DNA of 64,000 bases, taken from positions 2,480,001 to 2,544,000 of the forward strand of contig NZ_PYHR01000002.1 of NCBI RefSeq assembly GCF_003121705.1, read 5' to 3'. Source of the DNA: Serinibacter arcticus (lineage in GTDB: Bacteria; Actinomycetota; Actinomycetes; Actinomycetales; Beutenbergiaceae). Positions 1 through 7,875 of the stretch are shown in pieces. Under the pieces are notes generated by a model. That model made no database searches. It was not told where the DNA came from and saw only the letters and a program-made list of their open reading frames with translations. Positions within the stretch are counted from its first letter, which is position 1; the number at the start of each line of letters is the position of its first letter. A program made the translations under genes and the position numbers.

Positions 1-172
1 GAATCTAGCGGATCGTACTGTGGACAGCTTGCCAGAAACTGTGGATGACAGTTGGGCCGTCCTCTCGTGTCGTGGCCTGGGCTCGCCACCAGCGAAGGGG
101 GTTTCGTTGCTCCTGCTGGGTCTACCTCGGAACCTCCCGGGTCTCGCGAGCAGAGGCGAGTGGCCACCCAGG

Positions 173-188
173 TGTTTCACGTGAAACG
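173..188. other. parS site 1
   Basis: TGTTTCACGTGAAACG matches the bacterial ParB-binding consensus TGTTTCACGTGAAACA at 15 of 16 positions; the inner 14-bp palindrome is perfect. ParB-CTP loads here and spreads, and ParA moves the origin. It is the best match of the six sites. Confidence 0.9.
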
Positions 189-552
189 GGAACGTGCACC
201 GTGACTGTCGACACGATTCGAGCTCGGAGGTCGCGATCAGTCTCTTAGCAATGCGCGTACTCCGGCGGACGGTGACTCGGCTCGTTGTGGGACGTACATC
301 ATCGCTGACGGGGGACGCGTGGACACGACGTACGGCCGCCATCGTCTGCGGACGGCATCATGCCGGCGCGGTGCGCTCGCTGGCGTGGCCGTACCCCCTG
401 GCACAGTGACGATCGGATCGGGCTGCGGCGCGACGCCGGATCGGGTGCCGATGGTGTGCCCGCCAGCCGTTCGGTTGCTGCATTTGCGGCGCAGGTTCGG
501 AAGGTCGGTACCAATCGTCGGTTCTATAGAGTTCGGGATCGGGGCCTCGGGC

Positions 553-568
553 CGTTTCACGTGAAACC
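553..568. other. parS site 2
   Basis: CGTTTCACGTGAAACC: the inner 14-bp palindrome GTTTCACGTGAAAC is perfect; only the outermost bases differ from consensus. It lies 380 bp from site 1. Confidence 0.88.
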
Positions 569-981
569 GGGATCAGGGACGACCGGATTCGCAGCAAGCG
601 GTCAGTGCGACGGGTTGTCTGCGGACACGCGCCCGTTCAGGCATGGCTTAGACGGACCGCCGACAGGGCGACAAAGGTAGCCATGATGGTGCGCGACCAG
701 GGCAGGCGATCACGCTCGGCAATGACCTCCCAAGCGAACCGATACGGAGCGGGGCACTGACATTACGCCCCACGCCAGGCAACGGAGATCCGCCACGTCG
801 AAGGCGAGCACGTCACCCCGGTGCGACCCCCCCCCACCTAGGGGGCGTGAGGCAAGCCGGACGAGCGCTCGGCGCAGCACGCTAGATCCCTCATCCTTCG
901 AGCGTGCTGAACGGCAACTGCCGTCGCTGCACAACATCTCGCGGCGCTACGGAGAAGGTCGGATTCCAGTTGTACGTGAAC

Positions 982-997
982 TGTTCCACGTGAAACG
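982..997. other. parS site 3
   Basis: TGTTCCACGTGAAACG: 14 of 16 consensus positions. The left half carries a T-to-C change, making an asymmetric GTTCCACGTGAAAC core that is shared by sites 3, 4 and 6 and, in reverse orientation, by site 5. Confidence 0.85.
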
Positions 998-1197
998 CCT
1001 GCCGCCGCTCGAGCTCCAGCCGTTGTATCCGTGGTCCACGCTGCAAACGGTGCGGCAGGCGTCGATAGCGGGCGTTGCGACGTCTTCGGGACGGTCCCGG
1101 TGGAGCACGTCATCGTGATGCGACGCTGTCCGAGGGCGAAAGAGCGGTGCGCACTTCCCGACAGCTAGCCCCAACTATGGGCATTCCTACCGCGTCT

Positions 1198-1213
1198 GGT
1201 TCCACGTGAAACG
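1198..1213. other. parS site 4
   Basis: GGTTCCACGTGAAACG: 13 of 16 consensus positions with the intact CACGTG centre and the asymmetric GTTCC/GAAAC arms. It lies 216 bp from site 3. Confidence 0.82.
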
Positions 1214-1538
1214 TCGGGCCTCCAGAGCAATTGTTGCGGGCGTAGCGGTGTATCAACCTACGGCCGTGGCGCACCACCAGGCCATCGGATCTTCGCCTTT
1301 GCGTGGACCGAGTCTTACGACTGCCCCAGATCCGTCGTGGTACGCCGTCACAGACCCACGATGTCCAGCTGATCACCGATGGGCGGCGACACAGTCAGGT
1401 CTCGGCCGTGGCTGGGCTCTCTGAGTTCCACTTCTCGGATGGGAACCGTCGGCCACGCCGACCACGACGCGCGATCGCAGACACGCTGCATCGCTCGCGT
1501 GCAGTGCAATGCGGTGAGGGCTGGGAGCTAGGTCCAGT

Positions 1539-1574
1539 TCCAGGACAAGATCCAGGACAAGGGCCAGGACAAGG
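1539..1574. repeat. Three tandem 12-bp repeats in the parS region
   Basis: Three consecutive copies of the 12-mer (T/G)CCAGGACAAG(A/G) occupy 1539-1550, 1551-1562 and 1563-1574. The first two differ at one base. They lie between parS sites 4 and 5. No coding role is apparent. Confidence 0.7.
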
Positions 1575-1631
1575 GCCGGCGATGCGCCTTTGTCTCCAGA
1601 ATGACCGGGAGGTCGGGCGTCACCAGCGGAT

Positions 1632-1647
1632 CGTTTCACGTGGAACA
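1632..1647. other. parS site 5
   Basis: CGTTTCACGTGGAACA: 14 of 16 consensus positions. The variant base is in the right arm, so it is the asymmetric core of sites 3, 4 and 6 in inverted orientation. It lies 434 bp from site 4. Confidence 0.85.
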
Positions 1648-1781
1648 GGCGATCTCGGAACCCACGTCTCCGGAGGACCCTGTCGGAGGTCACGCCTCCG
1701 AACGAGGCCGCAACCGTAACGAGCCACGTCGCAGAGCGTGGCCGGGGTGCCTGTTCCTGTCTCGTAGGCCAGTCTGGATGA

Positions 1782-2018
1782 ATGACTCGACGGAACATTC
1801 TCGGACAGGAAATCTCGCCACGACTTCAGCTCGTAGGTGGGCTCGTGCTCATGGCAATCGGAGTGACGTGGCTCGCCGTCGTCGCCTCCTCCGCCAACAC
1901 TGACTGGCGGCTCCTGATCGGTCTTGGGTGGCTCGGCGTCGGGATACTCACCGTGGTGCAGTACCGACGCGACAAGAACACGGACAGTGACCGATCTGCC
2001 GGGCCGACAGGAGAGTAG
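1782..2018 (+). CDS. Small two-helix membrane protein, unknown
   Basis: A 78-residue protein starting at ATG 1782. It has a short polar N-terminus, a hydrophobic segment at about residues 15-33 (LVGGLVLMAIGVTWLAVV), a second at about 44-61 (LLIGLGWLGVGILTVV), then a basic-to-acidic polar tail (YRRDKNTDSDRS). That pattern of two helices with a charged tail is what makes me accept it as a gene; I recognise no family. It stands alone between parS sites 5 and 6 and is oriented against rsmG. There is no strong Shine-Dalgarno sequence. It could still be a chance reading frame. Confidence 0.45.
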   Translation: MTRRNILGQEISPRLQLVGGLVLMAIGVTWLAVVASSANTDWRLLIGLGWLGVGILTVVQYRRDKNTDSDRSAGPTGE

Positions 2019-2104
2019 CAACGAGCCGGTCTGACTGATCTCACGATCGCCGGAGCGGTGAGCTCGAACTTCGTGCGAGAACATGCCGGCCGGGCCCAGG
2101 TAGC

Positions 2105-2120
2105 CGTTCCACGTGAAACG
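2105..2120. other. parS site 6
   Basis: CGTTCCACGTGAAACG: 13 of 16 consensus positions, same asymmetric core as sites 3 and 4. It lies 84 bp beyond the rsmG stop codon, about 3.8 kb from the dnaA start. Confidence 0.82.
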
Positions 2121-2203
2121 GAGCTCACCCGTCGTCCGGGCGACCAGACGTCACCGCTCAGCCCGACGGCGACGATGGCAACGCTGTCCCGGCGACGCCG
2201 ACC

Positions 2204-2923
2204 TCAGGCCCGCCGGATCTCCACCACGCGAGTCACGTCACCGTCACCGAGCACATCGACCTCATGAACCACGCCGACGCCCGCACCCGGCAGCTTCTTC
2301 AGCACCGGCTGCGCTGCCGCCAGCTCCTCCGACGCCCGGGCACCCTTCATCGCGACGAGGGCGCCGCCGCGGGCGACGAGCGGCCAGGTCCAGCGAGCCA
2401 GCTTGTCGAGCGCGGCCACGGCCCTGGCAGTCACGGCTTGGCAGACCAGCTTTCCGTGGAGCTCCTGGGCCTGGTTCTGGTGCAGCACGACGTTGTCGAG
2501 GGATAAGGTTGTCGCTACAAGTTTCAACCACTCGACCCGGCGCTCCATCGGCTCGACGAGGTGGAACTCCAGGTCGGGTCGCATCGCCGCGAGAACGATG
2601 CCGGGGAGACCTGCTCCCGATCCGACGTCCGCCACGACACCGGACTCCGGCAGGTACGGCGCGACGGCCGCCGAGTTCACGATGTGCCGCGTCCACAGAC
2701 GGTCGATCTCGCGGGGGCCGATCAGGCCCCGCTCCTCACCGTGCGTCCGGAGCAGCTCGGCGAACCCCACGGCGTCGTCGAATCCGAGCCCGAGCGCCCG
2801 GCGGCTACCGACCTCGTCGACGACGAGAACCCCGCCGTCGTTCGTCTCGATCGCCGGGCTCTCGCCGGGAGCTGCCTCAGAAGCCGTCACCGCGGCGTCA
2901 CCATCCCTCGTCGTCACGCGCAC
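2204..2923 (-). CDS. rsmG: 16S rRNA (guanine-527 N7)-methyltransferase RsmG
   Basis: A 239-residue S-adenosylmethionine-dependent methyltransferase that modifies G527 in the 530 loop of 16S rRNA; loss of this family gives low-level streptomycin resistance. The SAM-binding motif I, DVGSGAGLPGIVLA, is clear, followed by the LVEPMERRVEWL acidic loop typical of RsmG. The first ~30 residues are an extra low-complexity extension rich in Ala, Glu and Pro. The gene starts 5 bp after the khpB stop and is the last of the leftward rpmH-rnpA-yidD-yidC-khpB-rsmG operon. The family and position next to the origin are standard for actinobacteria. Confidence 0.95.
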   Translation of the reverse strand: MRVTTRDGDAAVTASEAAPGESPAIETNDGGVLVVDEVGSRRALGLGFDDAVGFAELLRTHGEERGLIGPREIDRLWTRHIVNSAAVAPYLPESGVVADVGSGAGLPGIVLAAMRPDLEFHLVEPMERRVEWLKLVATTLSLDNVVLHQNQAQELHGKLVCQAVTARAVAALDKLARWTWPLVARGGALVAMKGARASEELAAAQPVLKKLPGAGVGVVHEVDVLGDGDVTRVVEIRRA

Positions 2924-2928
2924 CGGCC

Positions 2929-3444
2929 TCAGGAGGGCCGGATGACCACGCGGCGGTTGGGCTCGACACCCTCGGAGTCTGACGTCAGTCCGGCGGCGGC
3001 CACGGCATCGTGGACCACCTTGCGCTCGAACGGGTTCATCGCGTCGAGGGCGACGGACTCACCGGACGACTTCACGTCGGCGATCGCCTCGGTCGCGAGG
3101 GCCTCGAGGTCGCGACGCTGCGCCGCGCGGTGTCCGGCGACGTCGAGCATCAGCCGGCTGCGCTCGCCCGTCCGGGCCTGCACGGCGAGACGGGTGAGCT
3201 CCTGGAGGGCGTCCAGCACCTCGCCCTCGGCACCCACGAGACGCGTCAGCGCACCCGGGTCCTCGTCGGAGACGATCTCCACGGCGGCGCGACCGTGCTC
3301 CACGCCGATGTCGATGTCCCCGTCGAGGTCGGCGATGTCGAGCAGCTCCTCCAGGTAGTCCGCCGCGACCTCACCCTCCTCCTCGAGGCGGGTCGGAGCG
3401 GGCGGTGTCTCCACCGCGGCGACGCCGGTGTCGTCGTTCGTCAT
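2929..3444 (-). CDS. khpB: RNA-binding protein KhpB/Jag (KH-R3H)
   Basis: A 171-residue single-strand RNA-binding protein. After an acidic N-terminus of about 25 residues it has a Jag-type KH domain (roughly 30-105, with ALTRLVGAEGEVLDALQEL) and a C-terminal R3H domain (roughly 110-171, with RRDLEALATEAI and NPFERKVVHDAV). It lacks the Jag-N domain of Firmicutes proteins, as is usual in actinobacteria. The ATG at 3444 is chosen because frames further upstream lie inside yidC. It sits directly downstream of yidC, the conserved arrangement, and probably acts with KhpA in post-transcriptional control of cell division or wall synthesis. Confidence 0.92.
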   Translation of the reverse strand: MTNDDTGVAAVETPPAPTRLEEEGEVAADYLEELLDIADLDGDIDIGVEHGRAAVEIVSDEDPGALTRLVGAEGEVLDALQELTRLAVQARTGERSRLMLDVAGHRAAQRRDLEALATEAIADVKSSGESVALDAMNPFERKVVHDAVAAAGLTSDSEGVEPNRRVVIRPS

Positions 3445-3514
3445 GCGCTTCCTTCCGATCACGGCGCGTGGCCGATGGGGTGCTGGGTGGGCGTGCGGAC
3501 GCCAGGCGTCCGAG

Positions 3515-4627
3515 CTACTTCTTCTTCCGCTTGCGCGGATTCGAGAGCGTCGCCGACGGCTTGTCCTCGAGCACCGCGTCCTCCACGGGCTCGGCGACCG
3601 GAGCATCCTCGACGACCTCGTCCTCGAGCGGGGACGGACCGGCCGTCTCCGAAGGGCGAAGACCCTTGCGCTTGGCGCGGTCCTTGCCCACGGGCTGCTG
3701 CCGCTGGCCGCGGACGGGGGCGTCGGTGATGACGTCGACGCCACCCTCGGCGTGAGCCTCGTCCTCGAGCGTCGTGCCTCGACGCGCAGCCTTGCGCGCC
3801 TTCCGCTCGAGCATGGCCGTCTCGGCCTCGGACCCGGGCGCCGGGTTGCGGCGGATGACGTAGAACTGCTGCCCCATGGACCACAGGTTGGTGGTGGTCC
3901 AGTAGATGAGCACACCGATCGGGAAGTTCACGCCCGTGACGGCGAAGATCAGCGGGAAGATGTACATCAGCATCTTCTGCTGACGGGCCATCGGGTTGTC
4001 GAGCGCGGACGCCGGCATGTTCTTCATCGTCAGCTGACGCTGCGTGAGGAACTGCGTGGCGCACATCGCGAGGATGAGGATGACCGTGACGACGCGGACC
4101 TGCGCCGTCGCCCCCTGCATGAGGAAGGTCGAGGAGAGCGGCGCACCGAAGAGCGTGGAGTTCTCGGCCTCGTTGGCGAGAGCGGCCGTCATCGGGCCGA
4201 TGGGGCCCCGGGTCTCGTTGGCGATCTGCGGCAGCTGGTACAGCACGCGGAACAGCGCGAAGAAGATCGGCGACTGCGCCAGGATCGGCAGGCAGGAGGC
4301 GAACGGGTTGGTGCCCGCGCCCCGGTAGATCGCCATCATCTCCTGCTGCATGGCCTGGCGGGAGGCGGGGTCGGTCTTCCCCTTGTACTTCTTCTGCAGC
4401 TTCTGGATCTCCGGCTGAACGATCTGCATGCCTCGGGAGGCACGGATCTGCCGCACGAACAGCGGGATCAGCAGGATGCGGATGATGATCACCAGCACGA
4501 CGATCGACAGGATCCAGGACCACCCGGAGGCGTCCATACCGAGCGAGACGAACACGCTGTGCGCGTTCACCATGATCCAGGCGACCACCCACATGATGGG
4601 GGTGAGGATCGTGTCGAACCAGTCCAT
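3515..4627 (-). CDS. yidC: Membrane protein insertase YidC
   Basis: A 370-residue Oxa1/YidC insertase that places proteins into the cytoplasmic membrane with or without SecYEG. Transmembrane segments are seen near residues 5-30, 38-60 (WILSIVVLVIIIRILLIPLFV), 110-135, 180-200 and 225-250. The cytoplasmic loop QEMMAIYRGAGTNPFASCLPIL between the second and third helices is characteristic. The last ~110 residues are a charged low-complexity tail ending in a Lys/Arg cluster (NPRKRKKK), which may contact the ribosome. It lies between yidD and khpB. Confidence 0.95.
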   Translation of the reverse strand: MDWFDTILTPIMWVVAWIMVNAHSVFVSLGMDASGWSWILSIVVLVIIIRILLIPLFVRQIRASRGMQIVQPEIQKLQKKYKGKTDPASRQAMQQEMMAIYRGAGTNPFASCLPILAQSPIFFALFRVLYQLPQIANETRGPIGPMTAALANEAENSTLFGAPLSSTFLMQGATAQVRVVTVILILAMCATQFLTQRQLTMKNMPASALDNPMARQQKMLMYIFPLIFAVTGVNFPIGVLIYWTTTNLWSMGQQFYVIRRNPAPGSEAETAMLERKARKAARRGTTLEDEAHAEGGVDVITDAPVRGQRQQPVGKDRAKRKGLRPSETAGPSPLEDEVVEDAPVAEPVEDAVLEDKPSATLSNPRKRKKK

Positions 4628-4714
4628 CGTCCGCCTTACTCCTTCTGGGGCTGTGGTCCGAGCAGTCGGACCGGGATCGAGCGTACGGCGTTCGCCGCTC
4701 GGGCAAGCAATCGT

Positions 4715-5101
4715 TCAGTGCGAGTGGGACGGTGGTGCGGTCGCGTCACGTTCGACGACGCCGTCCCACCCGGGCCACCGCTCCCCGCGCCGGGGCGGGA
4801 AGTCGACGCCACCGCGCGCCCACGGGTTGCACCGCAGCACGCGGTACACCGCGAGCACCGTCCCGACACCGGCCCCGCGCTCGCGGAGCGACATCACCGC
4901 GTACGCCGAACAGCTCGGGTAGAACCGGCACCGGGGCCCGAGCAGCGGCGAGATCGCGAGCTGGTAGCCGCGCACCGCCGCAACGAGCACCCGAGAGACG
5001 AACGACGGCGAGCGGTCGTCGGTTCCTTCGGCCGGCGGAGCCGGCACGGAACCCGACTCCGACGAGCCGACGCCGGCGGGATCCTCCCCGCGCGCACTCA
5101 C
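4715..5101 (-). CDS. yidD: Membrane protein insertion efficiency factor YidD
   Basis: A YidD-family protein that assists YidC-dependent insertion. The conserved core is clear: AISPLLGPRCRFYPSCSAYA followed by RCNPWARGGVDFPP, with the three typical cysteines. I choose GTG 5101 because it overlaps the rnpA stop as GTGA, like other junctions in this operon, giving 128 residues; an ATG at 5137 inside rnpA would give 140. The residues before the core are a non-conserved acidic/Pro-rich extension. An amphipathic helix (VLVAAVRGYQLAIS) probably binds the inner membrane face. Confidence 0.9.
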   Translation of the reverse strand: MSARGEDPAGVGSSESGSVPAPPAEGTDDRSPSFVSRVLVAAVRGYQLAISPLLGPRCRFYPSCSAYAVMSLRERGAGVGTVLAVYRVLRCNPWARGGVDFPPRRGERWPGWDGVVERDATAPPSHSH

Positions 5102-5457
5102 GCGCGAGCCGCCGTCCGGCGCTGGGCCCGCTGCCATGCGCTGTCGAGCTCGGTGGCGAGAAGGTCACCCTCCGCCGTCGCGCTCGGCGGCAGCGCGCGC
5201 ACCACGAGCCGCGACCCGGGCTCGAGCCGGTCGAGCCGGTCGGCGACGAGGTGCCGCAGCCGGCGCTTCACGCGGTTACGGACGACGGCGGTGCCCACGG
5301 CTTTCGATACGACGAAACCCACCAGGGCGCTGGGCACTGGTGGGTCGTCGGGCCGGAGCAGGTGCACGACGAGGGTGGAGTTCCCACTTCGGACACCACG
5401 GCGCATCGTGACGGAGAAGTCGCTTCCTTCACGCATCCGGTGCGCCGCGCTCAGCAC
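5098..5457 (-). CDS. rnpA: Ribonuclease P protein component
   Basis: A 119-residue protein subunit of RNase P, which together with the catalytic RNA removes 5' leaders from pre-tRNAs. The signature RNRVKRRLRHL (about residues 60-70) is intact, as is the N-terminal substrate-binding part with MREGSDFSVTMRRG. The start is GTG 5457, three bases after the rpmH stop. The 3' end overlaps yidD by four bases. RNase P RNA itself is not in this window. Confidence 0.95.
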   Translation of the reverse strand: MLSAAHRMREGSDFSVTMRRGVRSGNSTLVVHLLRPDDPPVPSALVGFVVSKAVGTAVVRNRVKRRLRHLVADRLDRLEPGSRLVVRALPPSATAEGDLLATELDSAWQRAQRRTAARA

Positions 5458-5460
5458 GGT

Positions 5461-5598
5461 TCAGGCAGAGAGCTCCGTGCGGCCCTTGCGACGGCGCGCC
5501 GCGAGGATCGCGCGGCCGGCGCGGGTACGCATCCGGAGACGGAAGCCGTGCACCTTGGCACGACGCCGGTTGTTCGGCTGAAAAGTCCGCTTGGTCAC
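5461..5598 (-). CDS. rpmH: 50S ribosomal protein L34
   Basis: A 45-residue basic ribosomal protein, the first gene of the leftward operon. The sequence [19 protein letters not shown] and the C-terminal [13 protein letters not shown] are diagnostic for L34. The start is GTG 5598, the usual L34 start in high-GC actinobacteria. It is divergent from dnaA, the classical arrangement around the actinobacterial origin. Confidence 0.96.
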   Translation of the reverse strand: MTKRTFQPNNRRRAKVHGFRLRMRTRAGRAILAARRRKGRTELSA

Positions 5599-5927
5599 GG
5601 CTGATCTCACATTCGTTCGGGCGGTGGCGCGGTCTCGGTCATCGCAGGGGCGGCGCCGACCTGGAGCCCCACACAATCTGAGCACACCGCCGGACGTGCC
5701 CCACGGGTGGCAGGCAGCATCGACGGCGCGCGTTTGCGCGACTGAAGAACGATACGCGCCAGCCCGCCCCAGGTCAAAGCGCGGGCCGGTCGGGCAGGGC
5801 CCGGCCCCTATCATCGAGGTCGCCGGTGCACCGGGTACGCGGCCGCACCAGCAACTTTACGAGGACGTTGCCCACACAGTTGTCCACAGGCTGTGGGTGA
5901 CGGGCTCGCGCAAGGGACACTAGAACC
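5599..5927. promoter_or_regulatory. rpmH-dnaA divergent intergenic region with two DnaA boxes
   Basis: A 329-bp region without a gene. It must contain the divergent rpmH and dnaA promoters. Two DnaA boxes lie side by side on the + strand at 5868-5876 (TTGCCCACA, one mismatch) and 5880-5888 (TTGTCCACA, perfect for the GC-rich actinobacterial box), about 40 bp before the dnaA start. That position fits autoregulation of dnaA by DnaA. I see no convincing complete -35/-10 pair. Confidence 0.75.
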
Positions 5928-7433
5928 ATGACCACTGACGACGCACTCTCCGACCTCGACCAGAGCTGGGCTCACGTGGTCGATCGGCTGCGCAGCATGC
6001 TGCCGCCGTCGCAGCACGCCTTCGTCAGGCTCACCAAGCCGCTCGGCGTGCTGAACGGCACCCTCCTCATCGCCGCGCCGAGCGACTTCGCCAAGGAGTT
6101 CCTCGAGACGCGGGCCCGTGAGGAGATCATCGCAGCCCTGTTCGACCAGCTCGGCGAGCGGCTGTCCCTCGCCGTGACGATCGACCCGTCGCTGCTCGAC
6201 GCCGATCCCGCCGTCGAGGCCGAGCCGGAGCCGGCCCCCGAGCCGGAGCCCGCGCCCGAACCCGTGCGGGCACCGGCCCACCGCGAGCCGTCGTCTCCCC
6301 GGCACGACGACGAGAACCTGTCCTCGTACCGCGCAGCCGAGCGGGCCGCCGAGCGCCGCGGCCTCACGTCGGCCGACCCGGCCACGTCGGGCGTCGACCA
6401 GGCCCGTCTCAACCAGGCCTACACGTTCGACACCTTCGTCACCGGATCGAGCAACCGTTTCGCGAACGCCGCCGCGTTCGCCGTCGCCGAGGCGCCGGCC
6501 AAGGCCTACAACCCGCTGTTCATCTACGGGGACTCCGGTCTGGGCAAGACCCACCTGCTGCACGCGATCGGTCACTACGCCCAGCGGCTCTACCCCGGGG
6601 TGCGCGTGCGCTACGTGAACTCAGAGGAGTTCACCAACGACTTCATCAACTCCATCCGCGACGACAAGGCCGAGTCCTTCCAGCGTCGCTACCGCAGCGT
6701 GGACGTCCTCCTCATCGACGACATCCAGTTCCTGCAGGGCAAGAAGGAGACGATGGAGGAGTTCTTCCACACCTTCAACTCCCTCCACAACGCCAACAAG
6801 CAGGTCGTGATCACGTCCGACGTCGCGCCCAAGTACCTGGACGGGTTCGCCGACCGGATGCGCAGCCGCTTCGAGTGGGGCCTCATCACGGACATCCAGC
6901 CGCCGGACCTGGAGACCCGCATCGCGATCCTTCGCAAGAAGGCGGGCCGGGAGCAGCTGTCCGCGCCCGACGACGTGCTGAGCTACATCGGGTCGCGCAT
7001 CTCCACCAACATCCGCGAGCTCGAGGGCGCGCTCATCCGAGTGACGGCGTTCGCCAACCTCAACGGGCAGCCGGTCGACCTGCCGCTGGCCGAGATGGTG
7101 CTGAAGGACCTCATCACCGAGGACGGCGACGCCGAGATCACGCCCGCGGTGATCATGGCCCAGACCGCCACCTACTTCGGCGTCACGATGGACGCGCTGT
7201 GCAGCGCGGACCGCACCCGCGTGCTCGTCAACGCCCGTCAGATCGCGATGTACCTGTGCCGCGAGCTCACCGACCTCTCGCTCCCGAAGATCGGCCAGAT
7301 CTTCGGCGGCCGCGACCACACGACGGTGATGCACGCCGATCGGAAGATCCGTGAGCTCATGCAGAAGAACCGCTCGACCTTCACCCAGGTGACCGAGCTG
7401 ACGAACCGGATCAAGCAGCAGAACAAGGCCTGA
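5928..7433 (+). CDS. dnaA: Chromosomal replication initiator DnaA
   Basis: A 501-residue AAA+ initiator that binds DnaA boxes, opens oriC and helps load the helicase. Domain I covers about 1-90. Domain II (about 90-160) is a variable linker with an acidic Pro/Glu repeat ([14 protein letters not shown]). Domain III has Walker [10 protein letters not shown] near 201-209 and Walker B LLIDDIQF near 261-268. Domain IV carries the DNA-binding signature with [15 protein letters not shown] near 462-476. ATG 5928 gives a normal N-terminus. Upstream boxes suggest autoregulation; downstream is oriC. Confidence 0.98.
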   Translation: MTTDDALSDLDQSWAHVVDRLRSMLPPSQHAFVRLTKPLGVLNGTLLIAAPSDFAKEFLETRAREEIIAALFDQLGERLSLAVTIDPSLLDADPAVEAEPEPAPEPEPAPEPVRAPAHREPSSPRHDDENLSSYRAAERAAERRGLTSADPATSGVDQARLNQAYTFDTFVTGSSNRFANAAAFAVAEAPAKAYNPLFIYGDSGLGKTHLLHAIGHYAQRLYPGVRVRYVNSEEFTNDFINSIRDDKAESFQRRYRSVDVLLIDDIQFLQGKKETMEEFFHTFNSLHNANKQVVITSDVAPKYLDGFADRMRSRFEWGLITDIQPPDLETRIAILRKKAGREQLSAPDDVLSYIGSRISTNIRELEGALIRVTAFANLNGQPVDLPLAEMVLKDLITEDGDAEITPAVIMAQTATYFGVTMDALCSADRTRVLVNARQIAMYLCRELTDLSLPKIGQIFGGRDHTTVMHADRKIRELMQKNRSTFTQVTELTNRIKQQNKA

Positions 7434-7875
7434 GCAGCCGAACTCTCAAGTTCCACCTGAAGATGTGCACAGGTGTGGACAAAGCTGGGGATCACCGTGG
7501 ATAAGGATGACAAGTTCGTGGACAGGGACCTCGCGACCGGTGGACTCCACGTCATGTCATTCACCTCGATCCACGCACACCCCCGCTCCACCCACAGCTG
7601 GCTCCCGGCGTCGTCCCCATGGAGTTTCGGCTCCTGACCTGCGCGGACGAGGGTTGTCCCCAGGATCCACACCCCCTACTACTACGACGACACCTAGATG
7701 GATGAGATGGATGTGGACAGCCAATGCCGGACCTCGAGCCCCTGCCGGCCGGACCGAGCGATCTGGGGACGACGCCGAGGCGGCCAGGTCTTCCAGGCTC
7801 CGTTAGGGTGAGCCACAGGTTTGACTACCGGTCATCGACGCCTGCCCGCAGGCGAGCAAGGAATGGTGCAAAGAC
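7434..7875. other. Probable origin of replication oriC
   Basis: The 442-bp dnaA-dnaN gap has no gene and is the densest DnaA-box stretch seen. Boxes (GC-rich consensus TTGTCCACA or its complement): 7474-7482 TGTGGACAA (perfect), 7496-7504 CGTGGATAA, 7517-7525 CGTGGACAG, 7654-7662 TTGTCCCCA, 7663-7671 GGATCCACA, 7712-7720 TGTGGACAG. The centre (about 7671-7700) is the least GC-rich part, with CTACTACTACGACG, a candidate unwinding site. The location between dnaA and dnaN is where actinobacterial origins map. Its exact boundaries cannot be set from sequence alone. Confidence 0.88.

Larger units (their letters stand above)
1..1781. other. Gene-poor centromere-like region with five of six parS sites
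   Basis: About 1.8 kb in which I find no convincing gene: the open frames are short, overlap on both strands and show no recognisable domain. The stretch is visibly less GC-rich than the genes around it. It holds five parS palindromes (listed separately; the sixth is at 2105) and a 12-bp tandem repeat at 1539-1574. Two DnaA-box-like words, TGTGGACAG (19-27) and TGTGGATGA (40-48), lie at the extreme left. In related actinobacteria parA and parB follow rsmG on the same strand, so they are probably just outside the left edge; that is inference. Confidence 0.6.

Noticed and set aside
1373-2128. Several open frames of 80-150 codons crossing the parS sites
   Set aside because: The shared FHVK, FHVE or VSRET peptides are merely translations of parS palindromes in different frames; there are overlapping frames on both strands and no domain.
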